This document shows, in pieces, positions 11,199 through 21,249 of a DNA stretch of 64,000 nt (positions are counted from its first letter, which is position 1; each line of letters opens with the position of its first letter). A model generated the notes under the pieces. It saw only the letters and a list, made by a program, of their open reading frames with translations, had not been told where the DNA came from and made no database searches. The position numbers were made by a program, and so were the translations under genes. This stretch comes from Euptelea pleiosperma (taxonomy: Eukaryota > Streptophyta > Magnoliopsida > Ranunculales > Eupteleaceae), in the NCBI GenBank assembly GCA_035048495.1, contig CM068547.1, forward strand, positions 19,475,913 through 19,539,912, in the 5' to 3' direction.

Positions 11199-12521
11199 CT
11201 ATAACGCGTAACATCGATCAGTTGCATGGTCCCGTGCCTTGTGATACGCACAATATGGTCTCTCTGGTCGATCTTCATATGTTCTTCTGGGGGGTCTGTA
11301 AAAGGATTTTCCCCTGATGCTCTCCAAAATTACAGATAGAGATGCTATCAAGGGGGTATATTCCCTATTCTGGAATTGCTTCTTCTTCTCTTCCGGTTCC
11401 TTTCTCGCAGATTCGGTACTGCTTCTCTTTTCTCCTCGTTTCTCACTGCTTCTCCCTGCTGAAGTCTTCACTTCTTGTACTCGACTCTTCTGGGCCTCAT
11501 TCCTGGCCCGAATTGATTCGTCTACTCAAATGTGTTCCTCGATAACTAGATAAGCGTCTTCTAGTTGGGAGAAATTTTGTATCACCAGAGTTTCGTGAGC
11601 TCTACTTCCTACGAGAACTCCGATCTGCAGCGCATATGCGGCAGTTTTCTCATCCATCTGGTCTACTAATGTAACCTCTTTCTTGAATCGAGTAAGATAA
11701 TCTCGTAGAGATTCATTTTCTATTTGTCGAACACTTAGCAAAGATGTTACATTTAGCATCTGCTTTCTCTGGTGATAATAGTGCCGTACGAATGCATCTT
11801 CCAAATCTTCGAAGATTTGTATGGAGTCGGGACCAAGGTTGTGAAACCAAGTTAGGGCAGGGCCTTTAAGACTTGCAGGAAAAAGTCGACATCTTAATCC
11901 ATCATAAACTGGTGACTCCCAGAGCACCATGAGCTGTTTATAATGTAGCATGTGTTCTACTGGATCTGATGATCCGTCGAACATCTCAAATTTTGGCTCT
12001 ACAAATTTCTTTGGGATTTTCGATCTTAGGATCCCCTCAGAAAATGGCGAAGATCTCAACATCCTCAGGGCTTCCCTGGATGCTCCAACTGCCGATTTTT
12101 GTCCCAGTTCCGGCCTTCTCTCTCTGTCTTTCCTGATCATCTTAGTTACTTTCTCCACAGTGACTAAGCGATCAGGGTTTGGCTGAGTTTCCATCTTTTC
12201 TGCCGGTTCACGACCGGGTGCATGTGATTCTCTCCTGTTAGAGTTGATCTCTAATTCTTTCTTTCCAGTTTCTTCTTCGTGATAAGTTTTGCTTGAATCT
12301 CTCTGATAGCCTTCCGAGGCTTGTAATTTTAATGCTTCATTCTCTTTTTTGATCTCCTTCATGTCTCCTCGCATGGCAGCCATTTCTGCCATGAGCATCT
12401 GAGCTATTCTCTCTAAACCCGTCTGGGCTGGGACGTCAGCCTCACTATTCTCTGGCTGAGCCCTGACGTCCTCATCAACTTCCTTTTCCTTAGAAGCCCC
12501 AGGTAATCTTCGCGGAGGCAT
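11199..12521 (-). pseudogene. gag: gag region of the Tat polyprotein
   Basis: The N-terminal third is charged and Gln/Glu/Lys-rich. The retrotransposon gag core follows, from FDGSSDPVEHMLHYKQLMVL through LKGPALTWFHNLGPDSI to RQIENESLRDYLTRFKKEV. After the TGA at 11526 the same frame goes on to a Tat-type zinc knuckle, with CAYHKARDHATDRC just before the TAG at 11199. Gag normally forms the virus-like particle and binds the RNA. Both stops separate the zinc knuckle from the capsid core. Confidence 0.85.
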
Positions 12522-12576
12522 TCTGAATCCTTCTGAATTAATCAAGCTCTGGAGAGCGCGGAAGTCTTCTTTGAGT

Positions 12577-12594
12577 TTCCCACGGACGGCGCCA
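12577..12594 (-). other. Primer-binding site of the Tat element
   Basis: Minus strand TGGCGCCGTCCGTGGGAA lies five bases inside the 5' LTR. The TGGCGCC start is what tRNA-primed plant Ty3 elements use. The rest resembles primer sites of Tat elements. I do not name the tRNA without a search. Confidence 0.75.
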
Positions 12595-12599
12595 AAAGA

Positions 12600-13501
12600 T
12601 GTAGGGAATAAATCCACACACCCTCAAAATATGCACTTTTTCCACGGGCTTGATATCCTTTCAGTGCTGTTGGATCCGAGGTCCCGAGACAGATCCGAGG
12701 TCAGACTCCGAGGTATCTGAGGTCAGGTTCCGAGGTATCCGAGGTATCTGAGATCAGATTCCGAGGTGTCCGAGATTAGATTTCGAGGAGTCCGAAGTGA
12801 GGTTCCGAGGCCGCTGGATGATCCTGCAAATAACTCAATGTGGTGGAATTCCACCAAATGAGCCTCCGATGCTTAAGTCAGTCTTCTGAGTAAAATTTAT
12901 GATCAAGCTTTAATCTCCAAAAATCCTCCTCTACAACTGTAGCAAATGCTGCTATTTATAGTATTCAAAGCTAGATATTTATGTAGATATTTTATATGAA
13001 CCAGTAAGAATTCACCATGTGTCTTTCAATAATAACTCTCCAAGTCTAAAGATAATTCCGAGGTTGCCGAGGTTACCGAATATCATATCCGAGACTTCCG
13101 AGGATCCCGAATAAGGTGCCTAAGATCCATGGCAAAAATCAGTAAGTATCACCCGAGGATCCGAGGTTACATTTCATAGGACCCGAGGTGTCTGAGATAC
13201 CCGAGGTATCCGAGGTCATATTGCAACAGGATCCGAGGTACCCGAGGTATCCGAGGTTATATTGCAATAGGATCCGAGGTACCCGAGGTATCCGAGGTCA
13301 TATTTCAATGGGTCCGAGGTACCCGAGGTCAATTTGACATTGGATCCGACGTGTCTGAGGTACCCGAGCAATCCGAGGTACCCGAGGTCTCCAGTGAAGT
13401 TTTTCCAAATCCAAATTTACGGCAAACCACATGTCAGTCGAAGCATGTGACACATGGCACAATCGCATACGTCCATGTGTCAACAGATTTTATCCCCCAC
13501 A
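12600..13501 (-). repeat. 5' LTR of the Tat element
   Basis: Begins TGTAGGG and ends CCCCACA, matching 2630-3562. The three CACGTG cores of the other LTR are CACATG (13428), CACATG (13451) and CATGTG (13474) here, all CpG-to-TpG/CpA changes. The target duplication AGTAC follows at 13502-13506. Confidence 0.9.
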
Positions 13502-13506
13502 AGTAC

Positions 13507-13691
13507 TCGATGTCGGCACCAGAGGTAACGAAATAGCCTAAGGTTGAATAGCTACTGATGAACCAATGAGAGTAGAGGTCACATGTCGCCAGTCGGATTT
13601 TAAATCCGTTCCCTCTATGATGTTCTACTGCTGAGTGGAATGAGGCATTAGGGTTTGTTTAAAATGACACTAACTAGAACTCATATGCAGG
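13507..13691 (+). pseudogene. PMD-like remnant, part beyond the Tat insertion
   Basis: If the Tat element and one AGTAC are removed, the frame ending at 2629 continues here for eleven codons and stops with TAA at 13539-13541. The remaining ~150 bases look like 3' flanking sequence with no frame. The segment ends where an Athila-family LTR begins at 13692. Confidence 0.55.
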
Positions 13692-14085
13692 TGAAAGTAG
13701 GGTTTTTCCGTGTCGTTGGATCGGAAACCCTAATTCCAACACATTTTTAATTTGATCCAATTATCCTGCAAAATATGGAGATTTGTATAGGGCTTTGTGT
13801 CGGATGTCGATCTGCTCTCGGGGTTACTCAGATTAGCACGAATAAGAACATAAAATGACAGATAATATACAGATTATATGGAGATGTGAGAATGGTGAAT
13901 ATTGGAATTAAAACATCTTCTTGAAAAAATTATCAAGATCTATCATCAACAATTGAAGGGAAATAAAAATGAACACCTTAACTAAAAATTCAAAGACTAT
14001 CTCAATTCAATCAAATGTCATTACAGCTTCTTAATTAAAAATGAAAACTAACAACTTAACAAGAACACAATAAGAGAAATATTAT
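13692..14085 (-). repeat. Truncated Athila-family LTR (U5 end only)
   Basis: It starts TGAAAGTAGGGTTTTTCCG and carries the diagnostic CGGATGTCGATC and CTCGGGGTTA blocks near 13800-13825, as in the other minus-strand copies. Similarity fades near 14085, where a tandem repeat begins. The left flank is not a primer-binding site, so it is not a functional 5' LTR. Confidence 0.75.
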
Positions 14086-14092
14086 AGGCTTT

Positions 14093-14438
14093 TGGATTGG
14101 ACTTATTTTCATGGGCTGATCTCAATTGTGGGAATTTGAGCAGTATTTGAGGTATAAAGATGCAACACTTATTAAATCACTAATCGGGCTGATTTGTGGT
14201 TTGGAAAGTCCACCATGGGATTGGACTTATTTTCATGAGCTGATCTCAATTGTGGGAATTTGAGGTACACAGATGCAACACTTATAAATCACTAATCAAG
14301 CTGATTTGTGGTTTGTTAAGTCCAGCATGGGATTGGACTTATTTTCATGGGTTGATCTCGACCATGGGAATTTGAGCAGTATTTGAGGTACAAAGATGCA
14401 ACACTTATAAATCACTAATCAGGCTGATTTGTGGTTTG
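14093..14438. repeat. ~120-bp tandem repeat, three units
   Basis: ATTGGACTTATTTTCATG with following GGGAATTTGAG and GATGCAACACTTAT recurs about every 115-123 bp. Each unit ends with GATTTGTGGTTTG and AAGTCCAC/AGCATGGG. A fourth, partial unit resumes at 15025 after the inserted MITE. No coding potential. Confidence 0.8.
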
Positions 14439-14441
14439 TAA

Positions 14442-15024
14442 TAGAGCATCTCCAACGCTATGTTATTCCACCGTTCTATCTTAAAATTTAGCACGGTGGG
14501 TCAAAAACAGGTGCTCCAACGCTGTGCTATCTCAATGCTAAATTATATCATATGCTATATCCCGTGCTATATTTGGCACAGGATATGGCATATGCTATAA
14601 TTTAGCATATGGCAGCTTTTTTGGTTTTGACTCTTTGGACTATTTACACCTTTGGATCTTGTACCCCAAATAATGCTCAATATCCCACGGCTAAAATCAG
14701 CATATGATTGGCTGATAAGCAGTCCACATGTCACTTTTTTAGAGGATGCTGATGGTATGGATGTTTGACCAATCCCTAGGTGGACCTACAAACCAAAAGT
14801 CTGCTTGATTAGTGGTTTCAAACCTTTCAATCTTGAACCCCAATTATTGCTCAAATTCTCATGTTAAAATCAACGCATGAAAATGACTCCAATCCAAAAA
14901 TAACATTGAGATATAGCATTGCACCATTGAAGCATGCCGTGCCAAAATAACCAAAATGGCACTATAGCTGTCTCAAAATATAGAATTAAGAGGGCCCTTT
15001 TGCATTCTAGAGTTGGAGATGCTC
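14442..15024. mobile_element. MITE with GAGCATCTCCAAC terminal inverted repeats
   Basis: The left end (14444) reads GAGCATCTCCAAC and the right end GTTGGAGATGCTC (15012-15024), a perfect inverted pair. TAA flanks both sides (14439-14441, 15025-15027), matching the 3-bp TWA target duplication of PIF/Harbinger-type elements. Two extra bases on the left leave the exact end uncertain. The interior is A/T-rich with inverted GCTATAATTTAGCATATG-type segments and no ORF. The interrupted tandem repeat resumes exactly on the right. Confidence 0.75.
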
Positions 15025-15490
15025 TAAGTCCACCATGGGATAGGGCAAACATCTGTACGGTCACAGTCCTATAACAGTGTGCCACATGGCTTATATTGTG
15101 TCTTTATCATTTTCCCTGTCATTTTATATCTGTTAACGGAGCCCAACCCTTAAGGCAATTACCACGGACTATGCCCATGGAAACAACTCAAATCCAACGC
15201 TCAGAAATCACTAATCAGCTTGATCGGAGGGTTTAAAATTTTGGGAAAGTAGACTTACAGACCACAAATTAGATTACAGACCAAAAAATTGGGGAAAATA
15301 GACCAAACATTAGCTTGATCAAAGATTTCTAAGCATTGGATTGTAGTCGATCGTTTTCAAGGGTTTTATTCCTAAACCCTCAAAAGAGGGTTTCAAAACT
15401 AAAAGGGGTTAGAGAATATGAATCAGGTTGATTTTTGCTATACATATCCACCAAGGAGTGGTAAAAACAACCATTCGACCATATGGGGGA
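15025..15490. other. Non-coding stretch left of the CACTA end
   Basis: It starts with the tail of the ~120-bp repeat. Fragments such as ATCACTAATCAGCTTGATC and AGCTTGATCAAAGATTTC recall that repeat, so this may be decayed repeat DNA. I see no gene, tRNA or element end here. Confidence 0.4.
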
Positions 15491-16047
15491 GGAGAGATAC
15501 GAAAACAATTAAAAAATCATAACATACCTACAGCTTCGACGAACGGTGGAAGATGAACGGAGGGCGCGGCGACGGCGACGGCGACAAACGTACAATGGAC
15601 GAGCGGCAAAGGCGAACGTGTGCGTTCGAAGCACTCTGGTGGAGGCGAGGGCAAAGGGGTGAAGGGAGGAGGAGAGGGCGGTGAAGGGGGTTTCGCACAC
15701 AGCAAGAAGAGAAGAGGGGTTTTCGCGCGGATGCGAAAACCTAAATTTTTTTTTTTTATAACCAGACCTATAGCGACGGCCACCACTTGACCGTCGCTAA
15801 AACTATATATAGCGATGGCCAGAACCATCGGTAAATGTGTCTTATAATGAGGGTCAGGATCTGGCCGTCGCTATATATAGTTTTAGCGACGGATTATATA
15901 TGGCCGTCGCTATATATAGTGTATTTTTTGGCTCCAATTCCATGTACCGACGGTTGGGCCTTTTACCGTCGCTATATTTTTATTTAGAGACGATTTTCGC
16001 TGGCCGTCGCTAAAAGGCCATCGCTATAAGCCAAATTTCTTGTAGTG
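15491..16047. mobile_element. CACTA (En/Spm-type) transposon terminus
   Basis: The right end reads ...TTTCTTGTAGTG (last base 16047), the reverse complement of CACTACAAGAAA, a standard CACTA terminus. Inside it, subterminal motifs of the TAGCGACGGCC / GGCCGTCGCTA type recur about ten times in both orientations between 15770 and 16030, as expected for transposase-binding repeats. The 15540-15720 part is GC-rich with an RRRAL-type frame that I do not believe. No opposite terminus was found in the window. The end sits in the first monomer of the 177-bp array, with CTT as the possible 3-bp target duplication. Confidence 0.82.
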
Positions 16048-16970
16048 CTTGTACTTTAACTCAATCTCCTCCATTACAATTGTTTCAACACATTTCAAGT
16101 GTTAGAATAAGATTGAGGACAGTCGGAACTCCTTTGCTCTATTCGTGCGTTAATGTCTCTAATTAGACTCAGTTTGAATGTTACTAGCTTATGCTTATAA
16201 CTAGTTACTTTTTTGCAACTGGACCTCGTACTTTGACTCAATCTCTTCCACTATAATTGTTTCAATGAATTTGAAGTGTTGGAACAAGATTAGGGAGAGT
16301 CGTAACTCATTTCCTCCATTCGTGTGTCAATGTCTTTAATTGGACTCAGTTTTAGTGGTATAAGCCTATGCTTATAACTAGATACTTTTTCACAACAAGA
16401 CCTCGTACTTTAACTCAATCTCTTCCATTACAATTGTTTCAACACATTTGATATGTTGGAACAACATTGGGGAGAGTCAGATTTCGTTTGCCCTATTCGT
16501 GCATTAATGTCTCTAATTAGACTCAGTTTGAGTGTTATAAGCCTATGCTTATAAAAGCCTATGCTTATAACTAGTTACTTTTTCACAACTAGACCTTGTA
16601 TTTTAATTCAATATCTTCCATTACAATTGTTTCAACACATTTGAAGTGTTGGAACAAGATTGAGGAGAGTTGGAACTCGCTTGCTCTATTCGTGCATTAA
16701 TCTCTTTAATTATACTCAGTTTGAGTGTTATATGCCTATGCTTATAACTTGTTACTTTTTTGCAACCGGACCTCGTACTTTGACTCAATCTCTTTCATTA
16801 CAATTGTTTCAATGCATTTGAAGTGTTGGAACATGATTGGGTAGAGTTGTAAATCATTTGCTCCCTTCGTGCGTCAATGTCTTTAATTGGCCTCAGTTTG
16901 AGTGTAACAAACCTAAGCTTATAACTAGTTACTTTTACGAAATCGAAAATCATACTTTGACTCAATCTCT
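16048..16970. repeat. 177-bp tandem (satellite-like) array, five monomers
   Basis: The anchor CGTACTTTGACTCAATCTC (with variants) occurs at about 16050, 16227, 16404, 16597, 16774 and 16951. Four spacings are exactly 177 bp, and the third is 193 bp because GCTTATAAAAGCCTAT is duplicated locally. Each unit has ACAATTGTTTCAA, GTGTTGGAACAAGATTG and CTTATAACTAGTTACTTTTT. There is no coding frame. The array runs directly into the copia fragment, so it may be a retroelement-borne repeat or a true satellite. Confidence 0.9.
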
Positions 16971-16984
16971 TTCTTTGTTTCCTA

Positions 16985-18045
16985 TCAACAGCTCTCACCA
17001 TCCTACATGGCATTTGCTACTTCCCTATCCAGTGTCGCTGTCATCCGGTGTCTCAGATGCCCTCAGCCAGCCTCAGTGGAAAGCAGCCATGCTAGAGGAG
17101 ATGACAGCTCTAGAAAAGAATGGTACTTGGGATTTGGTTCCATTGCCTAGAGGAAAGAAACCCGTGGGGTGCAAGTGGGTATATACGGTGAAATACAAAG
17201 CAGATGGAAGCATCGACAGGTACGAGGCTCGTCTCGTTGCAAAAGGGTACACACAGACTTATGAGATTGACCACCGGGAGACGTTTGCTCCTATGGCCAA
17301 GATGAACTCAGTTCGAGTTCTGTTATCTCTCGCGGCAAATTTTTCTTGTCCCCTCCACCAGTTGGATGTCAAGAATGCCTTCCTCCATGGTGCTCTAGAG
17401 GAAGAGGTCTACATGACAGGTCCTCCAGGGTTCAGTCCGACTGGGAGTAAGGAACTTGTGTGCAAACTGAAGAAAGCCTTGTATGGGCTTAAACAGTCAC
17501 CAAAGGCTTGGTTCGAGAGGTTCAGTTCCGCAGTCAAGAAGATCGGCTACTCGCAGAGTCAGCGGACCACACTCTCTTCATTAAGAGAAGTCAAGGTCGT
17601 CTGACTGCTCTTATTGTGTATGTGGATGATATCATGGTCACAGGAGATGACCCAGATGAGGTTTGCAGATTGAAAAAATACCTCGGCACAGAGTTCGAAA
17701 TCAAGGATCTGGGAACCTTGAGATACTTTCTGGGTATTGAGGTTGCTAGGTCAAAGTAAGGTGTGTTTATCTCACAGAGAAAGTATGTACTTGATCTCCT
17801 TCGAGAGTTAGGAAACTTGGGAGCTAAACCAGCCGATACGCCTATAGAGCAGCAACATCGGCTAAATCCTGTTGATGGGGATCCCATTGCTGATGCAGGC
17901 CAGTTCCAGAGACTTGTTGGGTGTCTCATCTACCTTTCTCTGACACGACCAGATATTGCATACGCAGTCAGTGTTATCAGTCAGTTCATGCATGCCCCTC
18001 GCTCTCCACATCTTGAGGCAGCACACCGAATATTACGCTATCTTA
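16985..18045 (+). pseudogene. Ty1/copia reverse transcriptase fragment, frameshifted and truncated
   Basis: The copia RT is recognisable from SPSYMAFATSLSS and WKAAMLEEMTALEKNGTW through CKWVYTVKYKADGSIDRYEA, LDVKNAFLHGALEEEVYM and LYGLKQSPKAWFERF to the catalytic YVDDIMVTG, then LTRPDIAYAVSVISQF. It is broken by frame changes near 17040 and 17565 and a TAA at 17757. It ends at 18045 in HRILRYLK, joined to an Athila leader. RNase H, integrase, gag and LTRs are missing. Confidence 0.9.
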
Positions 18046-18280
18046 AGTTTCCTTTTTGCAGACTTTTCCAAATTCGGAAGATTTCTAAAGATAGAAATTC
18101 TTCTAAAGAGGAAACTTTTGAGAGGGAAAACCCTAATTAAGCAGAGTTTCAAGATTTTAGAATCTTTTCAAAAATCGCAAATCCTTGATTGGTGATTTTT
18201 AAAAATCTGCAGAATATAAAACCCTAATTTTTTTGAATTTTGATTTTTTTGATTTTTTTGGTATTTTCCACTTAATCTAG

Positions 18281-19240
18281 TGATATTCGCTCAAAAGTGC
18301 TTATTTTAAGCAATTATCCTTTTAGCGTTATTGCATTCTCCTACGTAAAATACTCTATTTACCTACTTTTCTACGTAAGAGTCTCTTCTGTTGCGTAGAA
18401 CACACTTTTCTGGACGAAATGGTATATTTGCATGCATTAAACACATTTTCGAAAGTCTAGATATTAAGCCGTTCTGATAAAGTCTCATTACGCGCTTCTT
18501 CTGTCGCAGGAAACCCGATGGGACGATTCTCAAGACTTGTGGGCCCAAATCGATCATGAAAGCCCATTATCAAAGCTTAAAGAGCCCACATGCTATGACT
18601 AGAAGATATGGGCCAAATATGGGCTGAATAAGAGGACCATAAAGTCGGCCCAAAGAACGAAGAGAGCCGGAGAGCCAATGACCAAGAGACGGACCAAAGC
18701 GTTTAAAGCCACATGAGTCAGCAAAGAATGATAGTCGACTCTACTGGAGAAGCGTGAGGATGGTCACAGTGAAGAACAGGGTTCCAGACCCTCCGCCAGT
18801 GCTTTTTTCCATTTTTTTTGATACTTTTTCTCTCATCTCTCCTTATTCTCTCTCTCTCTTCATCTCTCGGTCCTCGAATCTACTGACCTAACCCCAGAAC
18901 TCCTGCCCATCGGCTCTATCTCATCTCCCTTAGCTTTCTGACCGTTGGATCTTCCATCGGACCGTTGGATCTTTAATCGGACCGTTGGATCTCTCTAGAT
19001 CCGTCGATCTACCAATCTGGGTCCCAATCAAGTCACCATCCATCCGATCACCTTCAGAATGCCTGTCACATCATCTTGTGAGACGATGGACATCATCAGT
19101 CCATGTGGGCCAGTAGCCGGGCCCATCAGCATCGACCCGCTGTCCGACCAGTTAGTGGACCCCGCGAATTTCAAAAATAATTTTAATTAAATGGGGGGTC
19201 CACTAATTGGGGAGATTCCCCATAGAAAAGTAGCATTTTA

Positions 19241-19287
<47 letters not shown>

Positions 19288-20995
19288 AAAAATATTTTTT
19301 TTATTTAAAAAATACCCTATTTCCATTAATGGAAATAGGGAGCTTTATAAGAGGAAGGAGAAGGGTTCGTTCGAACCCTAATCCCTCTCCCCTCTTCTCC
19401 TCTCCTTCCCCTAATCTTCTGCCCACGTTTTCGCCTTCTTCTTTCTTCTCTTTTCTTCTTTTTTCTTCTTTTCTTCTTCTTCTTCCTCCTCCATCTTCGC
19501 CGGAGTTGCAGGCAGCAACTCCGGCCATCTGGTCCTCGTTCTTCTCCTCCTCTTCTTCTTCTTCTTCTTCTTCTTCTTCTTCTTCTTCTTCTTCTTCTTC
19601 TTCTTTTTTCTCCTTCTCTCCTCTGTCTTCTTCTTCTTGCTGTTCTAGTTTTCGTTTCACGTCCTCACCGGAGTTGCAGGCTGCAACTCCGGTCGCCATC
19701 GCACCTGCGCCTCTTGCAGCACCACGTCTTCACCATAGCACCTCCCTACTGCCTTTCCGTCTCCGCTAGCTCCACCTCTTCGGCTCTGCGCCTCCTTGCT
19801 CCGCCTGCTACCTTTTTGCAACTCCACCACCCACCGTTAGCTTCACCTGCAACTTCCGGCGATCGCCACCACCTGCAACTCCACCTGGTTGCTGTCCTCC
19901 CTTGACAGGCACACCACCTCCAGCCGTGTGTCCACGTTGCTGACCTCCTTAAGCCGGCTCATCCTCCACTAAAGCTTTGAACGTTGCTGCAACTCAAACA
20001 TCTGGGTTCAAGATCCGGTGGTGCACCTCCATCAACACCATTACCGCCTCCTTCACCAACCGAACTCCTCTCTCCACGAGTGCAACCTTGGCGCCTCCAT
20101 TGGTGGATCATTCACCTGCACTTCACGGTCTTCACTGATATTTAAAGCCTCCCTGCACGCATCTTCATCACACGGATCAAAATCTACATGACCAAACGGT
20201 GGTGTTCAAAATCAGTGCCGATTTCTGCAAAGCAAGGGCACCACGTGCTCCCTTCAAGACCCAGCACCAGCAGGTGCACCATTTTTGATGCCCCTGGACT
20301 GGTGCGCCTCACCTACTAGCAGCAGCCCTCACCTTCTCAACCGAACTGCCAATGGCTACCATTTAGCAACCAGACTGCTAGTTTTCTCCACTACTCTCCT
20401 GGCCGTGAGTGAACTAAACCAGCATGCCTGCAGCTCCATCAACCATTCGGTTGCTGCCTTGACCATCAATGGTAAGTCTTCTCCCTTAAGATCTATCTTA
20501 ATCTTTTTTATCTCTCTAGCTTTTAGGATATTTTCTCACTTTCTTTCTCTCTCTCTAGGCTTATTTTGTTTAAAACTCATTTTCTCTCTCTATCTTTCTC
20601 ACTAATTCTTCCTCTTTCTCTCTCTACCTACCTTCATCTATCTAGATTTATTTTCTTCCTCTAAAAACCACTGTCTCTCTCTAGTTCTCACTTTCTCTCT
20701 CTAGTTTGTTTTTTTTTTTTTATGCTTTATAATTTAGTTATTTTTACTTGAGTGTAAGAGACATGTTCGATTGAATGAAGTTGATTTGAATAAAATTATG
20801 TCCATTCTCTGCAAATTTTCTGTCATTTTATGTTCATTATTGCACTAACCCGACTAATTCCGAGTGCGGATCGACATCCGACACGAGCCACTATGCAAAA
20901 CTGCTCATTTTACAGGTTAAATGTCTCGGATAAATTAAAAATGTGTTGAAGTTAGGGTTTCCGTAACCAACGACGCGGAAAAAATCCTACTTTCA
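18281..20995 (+). repeat. Solo LTR S1 (subfamily A), TSD TCTAG
   Basis: It starts TGATATTCGC and ends CCTACTTTCA, with TCTAG at 18276-18280 and 20996-21000. In order it holds the tRNA-like segment (18727-18800) followed by a T-run, GACCGTTGGATC-type short repeats (18937-19010), a perfect 26-bp palindrome with arms CCCTATTTCCATT (19315-19340), TTTATAAG (19343-19350), AGGGTTCG-TT-CGAACCCT (19362-19379), a (TTC)n tract (19550-19603), palindromes at 19499-19525 and 19667-19693, a CTCTCTCTAG-rich stretch (20500-20710) and the conserved U5 end. Its reading frames are low-complexity. Confidence 0.9.
18727..18815 (+). ncRNA. tRNA-like Pol III-type segment in the LTR U3 (subfamily A form)
   Basis: CTCTACTGGAGAAGC resembles a decayed A box (D arm), and AGGGTTCCAGACCCT forms a T-arm-like stem-loop with a B-box-like GGTTC core. 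A TTTTTT run follows within about ten bases. The same arrangement sits about 445-530 bp from the LTR start in every subfamily A copy seen. It could be a fossil tRNA or SINE head, or an active signal. Confidence 0.45.
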
Positions 20996-21229
20996 TCTAG
21001 GGTTTCTAAAAAACCCTAGAACAAGATCTAGCAGTTATATGAAAAGCAGTAAAATTCCTAAATTATTACAAATTGCACTCGGCCTTCCGAGGCATTAAAA
21101 ATAGTAATTTAAAAACTACTAAAAAATAGAAAGTTTCCCGAAAAGGTCGGGCTGTCCAAATTGAGCAGCTTTCCGCTTCAGCAACTTTCCAATTCCGTCT
21201 TTACGTCCTTTTTCGCACTCCCGTCAACC

Positions 21230-21247
21230 CGAGCGGCAGCGGCGCCA
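21230..21247 (-). other. Primer-binding site of the Athila-family fragment
   Basis: Minus strand TGGCGCCGCTGCCGCTCG begins two bases inside the LTR at 21250. The first eight bases match the TGGCGCCG start of Athila-type primer sites. This shows what the family's complete site looks like, unlike the truncated one in E2. Confidence 0.75.
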
Positions 21248-21249
21248 TT

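Larger units (their letters stand above)
7080..12521 (-). pseudogene. Tat gag-pol polyprotein, one frame with eight stops
   Basis: From a likely start MPPRRLPG at 12521 to the final stop at 7080, all segments lie in a single frame of about 1,814 codons with no frameshift. Internal stops are at 11526 (TGA), 11199 (TAG), 10986 (TAA), 10398 (TAG), 9486 (TGA), 9441 (TAG), 8568 (TAG) and 7671 (TAA), plus-strand left coordinates. Each can be reached by one C-to-T change from CGA, CAG or CAA. Upstream of the start the frame is open into the primer-binding region. The protein would have formed the capsid, protease, reverse transcriptase, both RNases H and integrase. It cannot be made intact now. Confidence 0.9.
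2630..13501 (-). mobile_element. Complete Ty3/Tat-lineage LTR retrotransposon
   Basis: This 10,872-bp element has two LTRs (933 and 902 bp) that begin TGTAGGG and end CCCCACA. It is flanked by a 5-bp target duplication, AGTAC, at 2625-2629 and 13502-13506. On the minus strand the order is LTR, primer-binding site, gag, protease, reverse transcriptase, RNase H, a second archaeal-type RNase H, integrase, tandem repeats, antisense gene, polypurine tract, LTR. The extra RNase H and the antisense gene are hallmarks of the plant Tat/Ogre/Retand lineage. The LTRs differ by roughly 4% by eye, mostly transitions, so the insertion is not recent. It interrupts the PMD-like pseudogene. Confidence 0.93.
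18046..21249 (-). mobile_element. Athila-family 5' leader fragment (interrupted by solo LTR S1)
   Basis: After removing S1 (18281-20995 plus one TCTAG), the 490 bases match the leader of element E3 at 63667-64000. They end at a primer-binding site next to the LTR starting at 21250. The inner part is cut off at 18045, where the copia fragment begins, so the element has lost all genes. No ORF. Confidence 0.8.

Noticed and set aside
18281..20995. TGATATTCGC...CCTACTTTCA units read as DNA transposons
   Set aside because: The pair of identical units around gag-pol in E2, 5-bp target duplications, primer-binding site and polypurine tract show they are LTRs.
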